Shown: positions 8,094 to 16,590 of the stretch, one piece after another | How positions within the stretch are numbered: the first letter of the stretch is position 1 | How the letters are laid out: every line of letters begins with the position of its first letter | Made by a program: the position numbers and the translations under genes | NCBI RefSeq assembly: GCF_001277295.1 | Contig: NZ_CP011456.1 | Coordinates: 5,336,001-5,400,000 of the forward strand | DNA: 64,000 nt | Source: Anabaena sp. WA102 | GTDB lineage: Bacteria; Cyanobacteriota; Cyanobacteriia; Cyanobacteriales; Nostocaceae | Direction of reading: 5' to 3' | The notes under the pieces: generated by a model | Databases searched by the model: none | Told to the model about the DNA's origin: nothing | Seen by the model: the letters and a program-made list of their open reading frames with translations, nothing else

Positions 8094-9071
8094 TTATCGG
8101 TTAAACAAATACCGACGACCGGCTAAACTGCGTAAATAGCGATAAATTAACCAAGCTAAAAGTCCTAACCCAAAATTGAATAATAGTTCTTGGACTATAA
8201 ACCAGAAAATTTTCGGATCAAACCAAAGTTCCCACCGCAAAGGACTAATTTTTCTGGAGAGAATCAATAATCCAAATAGAGAATTTCCGCCTAGTGATAG
8301 GATTGACAATACTAAACATCTTTGCCAAGTGCGGACTGAGGATGTACGTCCAGAAATTAACTCTAAAGGATGTTTTTTCTGGAGTTTTCGCAGTAGTTGT
8401 TCTAACCGCCAAAACATCCATAATAGTACAGGAAATAAACAATAAATGAGTAAATTTGTGGGTCGTGAAAACCTCACAGAAATAGATAAAATATTGACTA
8501 AAGCATGAAAGAAAACAGAATTTAACCAAGCAATAAAAATTAAATGCCGATGGCGATTAAACCTTTTACTGGCAGAAATGTATATTGCTAAAGCATATCC
8601 CCAAGGAGCAGAAAACATGGCATGGACTGGTGTACCAATGCTACGGTCGAGAATGGAAGATGTGCCGTGATATAAATAAATCCAGGTTTCTTCCGCTGTG
8701 AAACCTAAAGCTACGGCTATGGTAAACAAAAAAACTGTGGTAGCTCGGAGATGATACTGACGTTGTAGATAGGAAATGGGCAGAATAACTGCTACTAATT
8801 TACAACCTTCTTCAATGGGAGCGATCGCTAATATTTGCCGGAATACCACCCCAGAAAAATGACGCTGGATCTGTTGCCAGTCTAAAACCCGGTTAGCCAC
8901 ATTTTCCATAGCCCATTCTAAGCCCAGAGCAGCAAAACCAGAGATAGCGCCAATAATGAACAAAACCCATAAATTTAACCAAGGTGGGGCAGCAGGAGTT
9001 CTGCGGTAATAAAACCACAAAAATAGCAGGGGGGGGATAACTGCCCACAACACTAAATATAAATTAGCCAC
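8094..9071 (-). CDS. PrsW-family intramembrane protease
   Basis: 325 aa from a GTG at 9071, with about eight membrane helices. It carries the PrsW/M82 signatures: paired Glu in APIEEGCKLVAV and in FTAEETWIYLYH, then HAMFSAPWGY and FFHALVNI with conserved His. The Bacillus PrsW cleaves an anti-sigma factor; the cyanobacterial substrate is unknown. The gene overlaps the upstream methyltransferase by 8 bp, so the two are probably co-transcribed. Confidence 0.75.
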   Translation of the reverse strand: MANLYLVLWAVIPPLLFLWFYYRRTPAAPPWLNLWVLFIIGAISGFAALGLEWAMENVANRVLDWQQIQRHFSGVVFRQILAIAPIEEGCKLVAVILPISYLQRQYHLRATTVFLFTIAVALGFTAEETWIYLYHGTSSILDRSIGTPVHAMFSAPWGYALAIYISASKRFNRHRHLIFIAWLNSVFFHALVNILSISVRFSRPTNLLIYCLFPVLLWMFWRLEQLLRKLQKKHPLELISGRTSSVRTWQRCLVLSILSLGGNSLFGLLILSRKISPLRWELWFDPKIFWFIVQELLFNFGLGLLAWLIYRYLRSLAGRRYLFNR

Positions 9072-9984
9072 TCACCTGAGAAATGATAGTACGGTGACGA
9101 AGACTATTGCTAGTAATAGTAGGAGGTTGGAAACCTGCCCCAATTAAGGCTTGTTCAATATCCAAACTGAAATATTCATCTAAATAAGGTTCGGTACTTT
9201 TAAGCAACGTCAAAATATAAGTTGGCATTTTTTTGTAAATTTCCGATTTGGGATTCATGTCCATAATTGCTAGGTGTCCACCGGGACGCAAAATACGTCT
9301 AGCTTCAGCAAAAATCTGGTGAGTTGCTGATTGAGGTAATTCATGACACATCAAAAAAATCGAAGCTAAATCAAAGGAAGCATCTGCTATGCCTGTAGAT
9401 TCTGCTTGACTATGTACCCAGTTAATTTGGGTTTGACGTTCTTGGCTACGATAGTTAGCCACAGCTAGGAAGTAAGGGGATAAGTCTAAACCGGTAATTT
9501 TGGCGTGGGGATAAACTGCCTGTAGGGCAAAGGTACTCATGCCGACGCTACACCCTAAGTCTATAAGATCTTGTGGCTGCTCAGAAATAGAATTTTTGAG
9601 GATATCGTGAAAGCTTTGGCGAAGTTTTGCGTCACCTTGATTTTCCGGTTTCTGCCAAATCCTAGAGTGGACAGCATGAGCCGCAGATTCTACTTCAAAA
9701 GCAGCTTGCCAACTGAGATTTCCGGTTTCATAGGCGTGGAATGAGGTGACGTAGTAATCTGGGTAGTTTAGCTGCGGATTTTGGACTTGCGCTAAATCGC
9801 TTCCCCAATCACGGGTTTGCAGTTTCTCTACTTCCTTTGTCCAAAATACACCAATTTTTTCAGCCCGTTTAATCATCATTTGTCTAGCTCGGTGTTTAGC
9901 AAGATTAGCTACGGGTTTAATGGCTAAGATGCTATTGACGAAACGGGATGCTAAATCAGGTTCGGTCTTGATGGTAGTAGTCAT
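9064..9984 (-). CDS. SAM-dependent class I methyltransferase
   Basis: 306 aa. After about 130 residues without clear motifs comes a Rossmann methyltransferase domain: IDLGCSVGMSTFALQ (motif I, SAM binding), ITGLDLSPYFLAVAN (motif II acidic residue) and AEARRILRPGGHLAIMD (post-motif strand). Its substrate is not evident; small-molecule or quinone/lipid methylases share this layout. The 8-bp overlap with the PrsW-like gene suggests a two-gene operon. Confidence 0.75.
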   Translation of the reverse strand: MTTTIKTEPDLASRFVNSILAIKPVANLAKHRARQMMIKRAEKIGVFWTKEVEKLQTRDWGSDLAQVQNPQLNYPDYYVTSFHAYETGNLSWQAAFEVESAAHAVHSRIWQKPENQGDAKLRQSFHDILKNSISEQPQDLIDLGCSVGMSTFALQAVYPHAKITGLDLSPYFLAVANYRSQERQTQINWVHSQAESTGIADASFDLASIFLMCHELPQSATHQIFAEARRILRPGGHLAIMDMNPKSEIYKKMPTYILTLLKSTEPYLDEYFSLDIEQALIGAGFQPPTITSNSLRHRTIISQVSG

Positions 9985-10095
9985 AAATCAATTTTCTCTG
10001 GAACACTCTTTTTAACTTATGACATATTGGCTGTATTTGAGTCTATATCTGGCTAAATTTAGTATTTTCTCAAGTATTTTTACTCTGCCGAAAGA

Positions 10096-10779
10096 TTAGA
10101 TCTTGCTGGCTAAAACCGCGAGTTGTGTATAGTTAATCAGATTAATGGTGTTGTTAGCAGTATCAATTTTAATCCATTCCTTTTCAGAGAGTTTTTCCAT
10201 GATTTTGGTTGTTTCTTCCAAGGTGATTTCTGTCACCTCTGCCAAATCTTTCAGGGGAATGTTAAAAATTTTCTGGACTTGTTCTGATTCTTGACTATAA
10301 CTATCGGTTAAACTTACTAAGGTATGGGCAAGTTTAACCGCAGATGGTGACAAGCGCATTTGTAGCCGCAGATTAATTTGACGAATTCTGCCTACCATCA
10401 GTTGCAGCATTCTATGATGTAAATGTGAGTCTTGAAACAGGATGTGAATAAAATTCTCTCTAGAAACACTTAGTAGTTTTACTTTGGAAAGGGAAACAAC
10501 GTCCGTTGACCTGGGGAATTCATCTAAAACAGCCATTTCTCCAAAGAAATCACCTGGTCCTAAAATTGCTATGGTGAAGGATTCTTCTCCATGGGTGCGG
10601 CGAACTTTCACCCAACCGGAAACAATAAAGTAAACTGCATTACCCCAGGCATCTTCCATTAAAACAGCCCGTCCTGATGGGTAATCATGTTCAGTTGCTA
10701 TATTCAGCAGCCATTCTCTGGTTTCTAGACTTGATGTACTTAGGAGTGGAAAAGTATCAATAATAATATCTTTTTTCAT
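10096..10779 (-). CDS. Crp/Fnr-family transcription regulator
   Basis: 227 aa. Residues about 20-135 form a cyclic-nucleotide-binding beta-roll (GPGDFFGEMAVLDEFPRSTDV), and the C-terminus a winged helix (LKDLAEVTEITLEETTKIMEKL). The beta-roll keeps the GE and RS residues of the phosphate-binding cassette, so it may bind cAMP. The ATG at 10779 is the first base pair outside the IscB element: the element supplies the GGAGGTTTAG ribosome-binding site and presumably the promoter. Without the element no Shine-Dalgarno would precede the ATG. The regulon is unknown. Confidence 0.8.
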   Translation of the reverse strand: MKKDIIIDTFPLLSTSSLETREWLLNIATEHDYPSGRAVLMEDAWGNAVYFIVSGWVKVRRTHGEESFTIAILGPGDFFGEMAVLDEFPRSTDVVSLSKVKLLSVSRENFIHILFQDSHLHHRMLQLMVGRIRQINLRLQMRLSPSAVKLAHTLVSLTDSYSQESEQVQKIFNIPLKDLAEVTEITLEETTKIMEKLSEKEWIKIDTANNTINLINYTQLAVLASKI

Positions 10780-10789
10780 CTAAACCTCC
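10780..10789 (-). promoter_or_regulatory. Element-borne ribosome-binding site for the Crp-type gene
   Basis: On the minus strand the last ten bases of the IscB element are GGAGGTTTAG, directly followed by ATG. The core GGAGG is five bases from the start codon. A CCTCC tract 50-60 bases upstream, beyond the CACCAAACTG hairpin, could pair with it and hide it. Confidence 0.65.
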
Positions 10790-10909
10790 AAGAGACCCCC
10801 ACCAAAACTGTACTCAGTTTGGTGATGGGAGGAATGGAGGGTTAATTGTGAAATGTCCCTTGAGTAATTTTGTGCGCCAGCACAAACAATGAAAGGGACA
10901 GTTGAGCAA

Positions 10910-12205
10910 TTAACAAATCTTTGATTTTCCATATTCGTAACCGTCCTTTTTGTGAATTGATTTACAGCATTTGTAAGAGATACCTTGAATCAGTCCAGAT
11001 ATTGTTGAGATATTGAAACTACCGCTAGTCCTCACCGCTACTCGTCCGATATATGCCCCAATCTTTTTACCTTTTGTGACAACAGCTTTCACAATGTCTC
11101 CGGTTTGAAAACCATTAACAAATTTGAACCGGGGGACATATCTAGAAGGAAAACCGTACTTGTCAGTTCGGCAAGATTGTCTGGTGCCGTGACCATTAGC
11201 TGTAATTAGCAATGGCTTAACGCCTTTGATATTGAGAATTGGAGTTGACTGACCAACACAAGCTGCATCAATCCAGTGCATTTTCTCTAAATTTTGCTGA
11301 CTTCTATTGAACTTTGTTAACCCTCCTGAACCTGTTTCTACAGGTAATCCGGTTGCTTTGACAACGAATAGTAATGCCAGGCGAGTTGTGTTTACTGCTG
11401 CTGCATCAGCCAGTGGTCTTTTAGCTTGCTTCAAGATTTTTTCTAACTTTAAAGGGTCTTTTTTGAGGAAATCTTTGATGTCTTTCGTGCCTTTTTTAGT
11501 GTTACATTTTTCACAACTTAAAGTGAGATTTGTAATTGAATTACTACCACCCTTGGCTCGTGGATGAATATGCTCTACTTGAAAAGGAACGTCTTTCACT
11601 CCACAGTAGGCACATTGTCTACCCCACTTTTCTAGTAAGTATTCTCTGCTTTCGTAACCAGCTAAAGTTCCCTGTTGATATTCCTTACCTTGAATATCAG
11701 GATTAGCCATTAACTGCATATCAAACCTGACTAATTCTTGACTAATATCCTCAATTGGTGCGAGTTTACGCAATCTTTCAACCCAAGTTTTAATATTCTC
11801 AACCCGACTTTGTAAGCTCGGAGCTAACCATCTTTCTGGACGGGTTCTATTCAAGAACCTTGGTTGTCTGTAACGAGTTTTTCTGGCACGTCTAGAACGT
11901 CTTAATTGACTTCTAGAAGTTAAAGCATCTCTAATTGCAAAGCCTCTATGTTTTAATTCAGCAGCAAATACAACTTCGCCAGTTGAATCATTAATTAATG
12001 CCATTCCCGTGAATTTTGCACCAGGATCAATCTTTAGTCTTAGGGACGATACTGGGGAGTCAGGACAGGATTTTTTGAGAATAATTGTGAATGGAAACTG
12101 TCTAAATATTGCTGCTTTTTTGTTTCTCAATAACTGTCTAGCCTGTGCTGGATTAATTGGGTCTAGTGGTCTTTTTTTAGTGTCTAAAACAAATACTTTG
12201 GACAT
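10910..12205 (-). CDS. iscB: IscB RNA-guided nuclease
   Basis: 431 aa, normal for IscB. In order: PLMP domain (residues 1-45, with KRPLDPINP); RuvC-I with D60 (LKIDPGAKFTG); arginine-rich bridge helix (RSQLRRSRRARKTRYRQ, about 98-114); RuvC-II with E157 (ISQELVRF); HNH with zinc cysteines C198/C201 and C231/C234 and catalytic region EHIHPRAKGG; RuvC-III with H310 and D313 (KMHWIDAACVGQ). All catalytic residues are present, so it should be active. IscB is the ancestor of Cas9; it cuts DNA guided by the omega RNA encoded just upstream, next to a short adjacent motif. The ATG at 12205 directly follows the RNA. Confidence 0.9.
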   Translation of the reverse strand: MSKVFVLDTKKRPLDPINPAQARQLLRNKKAAIFRQFPFTIILKKSCPDSPVSSLRLKIDPGAKFTGMALINDSTGEVVFAAELKHRGFAIRDALTSRSQLRRSRRARKTRYRQPRFLNRTRPERWLAPSLQSRVENIKTWVERLRKLAPIEDISQELVRFDMQLMANPDIQGKEYQQGTLAGYESREYLLEKWGRQCAYCGVKDVPFQVEHIHPRAKGGSNSITNLTLSCEKCNTKKGTKDIKDFLKKDPLKLEKILKQAKRPLADAAAVNTTRLALLFVVKATGLPVETGSGGLTKFNRSQQNLEKMHWIDAACVGQSTPILNIKGVKPLLITANGHGTRQSCRTDKYGFPSRYVPRFKFVNGFQTGDIVKAVVTKGKKIGAYIGRVAVRTSGSFNISTISGLIQGISYKCCKSIHKKDGYEYGKSKIC

Positions 12206-12455
12206 AATATTTTGCTCCGAAGAGCCTCCTTGCGGGTAATGTTAGCTTTGACAATGTTAGAGGTCGGTAACTATCTTAAAAGCACTGGTTTAACCCTTAA
12301 GCCTGTTTAACTTTGAAGTTCTAGAGCAGGGAACTAGCTACGCATCCCCTGGTAGGTCTTTAACTCTTACCTCTAACGTAGTTCGGTTAAGAACTGAGTC
12401 CAACTAGGCTTTTACAAGCCCTCACTTACCCGAAGGGAAGTGATGGGTGGTTGAC
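12206..12455 (-). ncRNA. Omega RNA (HEARO RNA) of the IscB element
   Basis: The 250 bases between the element's left end and iscB are highly structured and nearly identical to 36349-36607, although no protein is shared there. Visible pairings from the 5' end: closing stem GTCAAC/GTTGG, hairpin CACTTCCC-TTCG-GGTAAGTG, hairpin GGCTT-GTA-AAAGCC, and the pair TTAGAGG/CCTCTAA enclosing the middle. In IscB systems the guide lies immediately 5' of this scaffold, in flanking DNA; here that is CCTTCCTTAGATATATTC, ending at 12456. Confidence 0.85.
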
Positions 12456-12473
12456 GAATATATCTAAGGAAGG

Positions 12474-12655
12474 ATTGTAACCCACATTCCGCACCCCCCA
12501 GTGTCACAATCGGTAATTTCGGATTTTTGAATACCTTTGATGATAATTTTGATACAAAATCGTCGAAATCTTAGGTGGCGATCGCCGATCTCAAATCCCC
12601 AAACGACCATTTTTCGTTGTGTGACAGTTTAGGGTGCGGAAGGTCGGTTGTAACT
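12474..12655. repeat. MITE-like inverted-repeat element
   Basis: The left arm 12474-12510 (ATTGTAACCCACATTCCGCA onward, then GTGTCACAA) pairs imperfectly with the right arm 12617-12655 (TTGTGTGACA, then AGGGTGCGGA and GGTTGTAACT). About 105 bases lie between. It starts 19 bp beyond the left end of the IscB element. The remaining bases to 12979 hold short repeats and a GCGATCGC octamer but no gene I can support. Confidence 0.55.
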
Positions 12656-12979
12656 AGAGATCAGGGGGCAATGAATAGGAATTTTTTCATTACCAATTAT
12701 CAATTATACCCAACACGGCTTAATTATTTGATTCTCCGGGTAGGGGTAAAGCAAGAGCTAAACCCCTACAAATCTAGGGTTTTCGTGATTTTACAAAAGT
12801 CCATGTCCCAACCGTTTTGAGTATACCTATAGGACTCCTATTTGATTTTTGATAGCCTGCGTGGCGTAGCCATACAAGACTCAGTAGGTATCAATTCTGT
12901 CTTTCCTGTTCCCAGTTAAGAGTTCCCTGTTCCCTGACCACACAAGTAAATTCACAGAATCAAACCGGATTCCTATATG

Positions 12980-14113
12980 TTAATTCTGAATTCTCAGAGT
13001 TTGGGCGGCAAGATAAATTTTTGTCCATTCACCTAGAACTTGATGATTTTTAAGTTGTAGTTGTTGGGCTATAGTTTCTATGGAGTTACCTGCTTTGCGG
13101 AGGTTGAGGATTTGTTGTCCTAGAGGGGTGATTTTTTCTGGAAGTTGTTGCCATTGGGTTTCTGTTAGCCCTAGATTATGTTCTTCTAGGGAAGTGGACA
13201 GCCAGTTATCAATCAGTTCTGGTTGACCTTTGATGGCAAAAACGCGGACGGCATGATAACTGAGTTTTTCCCGCAGACGATATACTTCTTTGATGGGTTT
13301 ATGGAGTTGTTTGGCAATTTCTTCTTGGGATGTGCCTTGCAGATATAAGCGCAACCAATGTACTGCGTGTTGTCCAATATTTTCTAACAGGTATTGTTCA
13401 AATTTTTCCTGTACGAGTTGACGGTTGACTATTTGTTCTTCTAGGTGTTGGGTTTCTTGATATTGAGCGATCGCCTGATTATCAACTAAGTTCACTGGAT
13501 TGTCGTTGTTTTCGGCGAGAATTTCCTCGGAAACAAGTTTCACTAATTCGCTGCTAGGTACTTGTGTTAAGCCTCCCCGCTGAATCCTTCGCAGGTAGTT
13601 AACAAAGCGGTATATTAGGATTGGTTGATTCCGAACTGGACGTAAACAATATTCTTCGATGCTGGCAAATAGTAATGTGTCCCGCAATCTTTTGTCCGTT
13701 GTTAATGCGGCAATGTGAGTCATTTGTTGTTGGATATATGAGTCACTTTGTATCAGGTCTTGGAGGACTTCTTGCAGGACATCAATAACGCTCCGTTGGC
13801 GATCGCGGCTGAGAGATATCCAAGTTTGAATTTTGTTTCTGACTGCCACTACACTACCCAATCGGCTAATCAGTTGACGATAAGCCTTCTCTCTGCCTAT
13901 ACCTAAATAACGTTTGTGCAGAATTCGCCACCGATATTCCATTGCTTGTTTAGCAATTTCTAGTTCTTTTGGGTTAAGTAAATTAAACCTTTCTAAATCT
14001 ACTCCCAAAAGCCAGTTAAGAATACTTTCTCTAGTAGTCTGACTTTGTTCTGGACATTCTGTACTTAGTCGCTGTTGCCAATATTGAGCTAGATTTGCCC
14101 CATCTTTTGTCAT
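12980..14113 (-). CDS. HetZ-related protein
   Basis: 377 aa, soluble, largely helical. The middle (WLRLYLQGTSQEEIAKQLHK, then PIKEVYRLREKL) reads as a sigma-region-4-like helix-turn-helix, and a second one lies at the C-terminus (RKAGNSIETIAQQLQLKNHQ). The overall sequence resembles the HetZ-related proteins of heterocystous cyanobacteria, close in length to HetZ (about 400 aa), which acts in heterocyst differentiation. I am not sure it is in that family; a DNA-binding role is the safe part of the call. It lies upstream of the ccmK pair on the same strand with 1.3 kb between. Confidence 0.55.
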   Translation of the reverse strand: MTKDGANLAQYWQQRLSTECPEQSQTTRESILNWLLGVDLERFNLLNPKELEIAKQAMEYRWRILHKRYLGIGREKAYRQLISRLGSVVAVRNKIQTWISLSRDRQRSVIDVLQEVLQDLIQSDSYIQQQMTHIAALTTDKRLRDTLLFASIEEYCLRPVRNQPILIYRFVNYLRRIQRGGLTQVPSSELVKLVSEEILAENNDNPVNLVDNQAIAQYQETQHLEEQIVNRQLVQEKFEQYLLENIGQHAVHWLRLYLQGTSQEEIAKQLHKPIKEVYRLREKLSYHAVRVFAIKGQPELIDNWLSTSLEEHNLGLTETQWQQLPEKITPLGQQILNLRKAGNSIETIAQQLQLKNHQVLGEWTKIYLAAQTLRIQN

Positions 14114-14206
14114 AGCAATATTGCACTCCTCGAAATTAGATTTAGCGATTTAGTAGCAGGTAATAACTCCTATTTAATTCGTTCAATAGACTGCAATACC
14201 AAATTA

Positions 14207-14521
14207 AGTAGGTTAGCATTGAAAATTGTCGTTATGGGAAGGCAAGAGGCAAGAGGCAAGAGGCAATAGGCAAGGGGTAATAGGCAAGGGGTAAGGGACT
14301 TCCAATAAAAAAATACCCAAAAATTTCTTGTGGTGCGGGACGAAAAGCCCGCTAATTATCAGGGACGGGCAGGATGCCCATCCCACAAAATTGGATAATT
14401 TATTTTTTGGTGTTCCCTAAGAGGCAAAAGGTAAAAGGCAAAAGGCAAAAGGCAAAAGTGAAGAAGCTTTGGGCGATTTTACTTTTATTTACACACTTTG
14501 GTTTTATTGTGTTCACCTACT
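14207..14521. mobile_element. MITE family 1, copy B (contains heptamer repeats and a nested element)
   Basis: The ends AGTAGGTTAGCATTG and TGTGTTCACCTACT are inverted and flanked by TA (14205-14206, 14522-14523). The interior has tandem GGCAAGA/GGCAAAA heptamers and a second element at 14294-14418 inserted within them. The tail from AAGAAGCTTTGGGCGATTTT is nearly identical to 46393-46511. From 14522 to 14812 I see only AT-rich sequence and ACCCATT-type heptamers. Confidence 0.7.
14294..14418. mobile_element. 125-bp nested MITE, family 3
   Basis: It begins AGGGACTTCCAATAAAAAAA and ends TTTTTTGGTGTTCCCT, with an internal hairpin (GGGCAGGATGCCC region). A near-identical inverted copy lies at 56922-57047. 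A partial relative is at about 16641-16680. Confidence 0.65.
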
Positions 14522-14812
14522 TATAGGCTTTTGAACGATTGAGAATGGTGGGCTTACTTACGCCGTATTCTGCTAGTTAGGGAAAGAGGGAATAGGAGGT
14601 CACTTGATTTTGGATTGATGCCACCAAACCAGTGTAGAGGTTGAAAATTTGGAATTAACGTTAGCGAAGCGTACGCAGCGCAGCGAGTATTTTTCCGTCC
14701 TCAAGTACGGGTAATTATACCAAATTTTTGTAATCTAAAATCTAAAATCTAAAATTCCCGGTCATTACCCATTACCCATTACCTATTAACCATTACCAGC
14801 CGAATATACAAA

Positions 14813-15160
14813 TTAGCCTCTAGCTGCACCAATGATGGGATTTTCCACAGAATCTCGATACTGTTGAACGTCTGCTGTGTAAGCAATTGGCAATACAGCT
14901 TCTACGTTTTCGTGGGGACGGGGAATAATTACCCAAGATTCGAGAGTACCACCATAAACTTTTTCTACAGCATCCACACCGGCTGCCATAGCGGCTTTGA
15001 CTTCAGAAACATCACCACGAATATTGACGGTAAAGCGAGCGCTACCAACTCTGATATAACCAACGAGGGTAACTCGACCGGCTTTTACCATTGCGTCTGC
15101 TGCTGCGAGAACGGCGGGAAAACCCTTGGTTTCTAATGATCCAACAGCTTGTAGTGACAT
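14813..15160 (-). CDS. ccmK4: Carboxysome shell protein CcmK4
   Basis: 115 aa, a single BMC domain. AVGSLETKGFPAVLAAADAM, KAGRVTLVGYIRVGSARFT and VIIPRPHENVEAVLPI match the CcmK4 type of hexameric carboxysome shell protein. CcmK3 and CcmK4 form mixed hexamers that tune shell permeability. A GGAG ribosome-binding site precedes the ATG. The gene is 87 bp downstream of ccmK3, so the two form the satellite ccmK3-ccmK4 operon found apart from the main ccm cluster. The C-terminal extension (YRDSVENPIIGAARG) is typical of K4. Confidence 0.88.
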   Translation of the reverse strand: MSLQAVGSLETKGFPAVLAAADAMVKAGRVTLVGYIRVGSARFTVNIRGDVSEVKAAMAAGVDAVEKVYGGTLESWVIIPRPHENVEAVLPIAYTADVQQYRDSVENPIIGAARG

Positions 15161-15247
15161 TTTAATCTCCTGTTATGAATATAAAGTTATCGGTTGCTAC
15201 AAATTATTTTTATGAAGGAATACTTCAATTTTTGATAGCTAACTCTC

Positions 15248-15559
15248 TTAGAAAATACGGAAAGGTTCGGATTTGGAGGTGAAGTGGATAGGTAAAACTG
15301 TTTCCACATTTTCCGGGGGGTTGGGAATAATGTAGTGGGTAATAACCTCACCACCATAAACTTCTTCACCAGCAGTAATTCCAGCGGCTACGGCTGTTTG
15401 CACTTCCGCAACGTGGCCTCTGACAGCAACTATCATACGACCACTTTCGGCGATACCGTAATAGACAATGGTGACACCAGCGGCTTTAACCATTGCGTCT
15501 GCTGATGCTAAAACCGCAGGAAAACCTAATGTTTCAATTACGCCAACTGCCATTGGCAT
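15248..15559 (-). CDS. ccmK3: Carboxysome shell protein CcmK3
   Basis: 103 aa, a single BMC domain: MAVGVIETLGFPAVLASADA, VTIVYYGIAESGRMIVAVRG, YIIPNPPENVETVLPI. The YYGIAESGR pore-region variant and the first position in the pair point to CcmK3 rather than CcmK2 or CcmK4. The ATG at 15559 has an AGGAG site; a second ATG two codons later is possible. It would assemble with CcmK4 in the beta-carboxysome shell. Confidence 0.82.
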   Translation of the reverse strand: MPMAVGVIETLGFPAVLASADAMVKAAGVTIVYYGIAESGRMIVAVRGHVAEVQTAVAAGITAGEEVYGGEVITHYIIPNPPENVETVLPIHFTSKSEPFRIF

Positions 15560-15702
15560 GGCTTGAATCTCCTACGTTTGGGATAACCGATTCTTATTTT
15601 ACAAGAAAATGGGCGCCAAAGCCCCGGAATTAAAACCTAAAAATTTTTAGTTGATCACTGGGTATTGGTCATGGTGGTACGCACTGATGTACACTGGAAT
15701 TT

Positions 15703-16590
15703 ATGTTTCCAAGTTTTCTTCCTGCCGCCGTTGGTCAACTCACAGAACCAACATCCATCGCTTTGGCTCAAAATATCCAAAGTCAGGCGATTAGTACGTT
15801 TCTATCTAATGAATCCATTAATACCACTTATATCCAACAGGGTCACGGTGGTACACCGATTTTATTAATTCATGGTTTTGATAGTTCGGTGTTAGAATAC
15901 CGCCGACTTTTGCCGTTACTGGCAGAAAAAAACGCAGTTTGGGCTGTAGATTTGTTGGGATTTGGCTTTACAGATAGATTACCGGGGATTGCTTACAGTG
16001 CGATCGCCATTAAAACCCATCTCCACTCGTTTTGGCAAACCCTGATTAACCAACCTGTGATTTTGGTGGGTGCATCAATGGGTGGGGCTGCGGCTATAGA
16101 TTTTACCCTCACCTATCCAGAAGCAGTAAAACAACTGGTATTAATAGATAGTGCGGGATTAAAAGGTAATTCCCCATTAAGCAAATATATATTTCCACCT
16201 TTGGACTATTGGGCAACGGAATTTTTGCGGAATCCCAAAGTGCGTAAAAGTATTTGTCGAACTGCATACAAAAACCCTGATCTCATCTCTGAGGATGCTT
16301 TGTGTTGCGGAGAATTACACTTACAAATGCCTAATTGGACTCAAGCCTTAATTGCTTTTACCAAAAGTGGCGGTTATGGCGCTTTTAAATTTCCCCAACT
16401 TGCCCAAATTGAGCAACCAACTTTAATTTTATGGGGCGATAGTGATAAAATTTTGGGAACTGGGGATGCTCCCAAGTTTGCCAAAGCTATTCCCCAAAGT
16501 AAGCTAATTTGGATTAAAGATTGTGGACATATTCCTCATTTGGAACAACCGCAAATTGTCGCTCAACATATATTAGAATTTCGGAATTAA
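15703..16590 (+). CDS. Alpha/beta-fold hydrolase
   Basis: 295 aa. The hydrolase fold begins at PILLIHGFDSSVLEYR (oxyanion hole HG). The triad is readable: nucleophile Ser in VGASMGGAAA, Asp in LWGDSDKILG and His in CGHIPHLEQP. The first 30 residues (MFPSFLPAAVGQL...) look like an unstructured extension, and the start is uncertain. Its substrate is unknown. It is divergent from ccmK3 with 143 bp between, with no functional link implied. Confidence 0.8.
   Translation: MFPSFLPAAVGQLTEPTSIALAQNIQSQAISTFLSNESINTTYIQQGHGGTPILLIHGFDSSVLEYRRLLPLLAEKNAVWAVDLLGFGFTDRLPGIAYSAIAIKTHLHSFWQTLINQPVILVGASMGGAAAIDFTLTYPEAVKQLVLIDSAGLKGNSPLSKYIFPPLDYWATEFLRNPKVRKSICRTAYKNPDLISEDALCCGELHLQMPNWTQALIAFTKSGGYGAFKFPQLAQIEQPTLILWGDSDKILGTGDAPKFAKAIPQSKLIWIKDCGHIPHLEQPQIVAQHILEFRN

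Larger units (their letters stand above)
10780..12455 (-). mobile_element. Complete IscB/omega-RNA (HEARO) element
   Basis: 1,676 bp on the minus strand: left end at 12455 (GTCAACCACCC...), omega RNA, iscB, 3' hairpins, right end at 10780. The boundaries are fixed by comparison with the second copy at 36104-36607; identity stops at the same bases on both sides. The base after the right end begins ATGAAA, the start codon of the Crp-type gene, which fits the ATGA/GTGA adjacency described for HEARO elements. There are no target duplications and no TnpA transposase in the window, so movement would need one in trans. Confidence 0.85.

Noticed and set aside
10910..12205. Cas9 or a plain HNH endonuclease / group intron protein
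   Set aside because: The length (431 aa), PLMP N-terminus, bridge helix and upstream omega RNA specify IscB; there is no REC lobe, CRISPR array or reverse transcriptase.
12575..12820. 81-codon ORF upstream of the HetZ-related gene
   Set aside because: It runs through an inverted-repeat element and AT-rich DNA, has no ribosome site and no recognisable motif.
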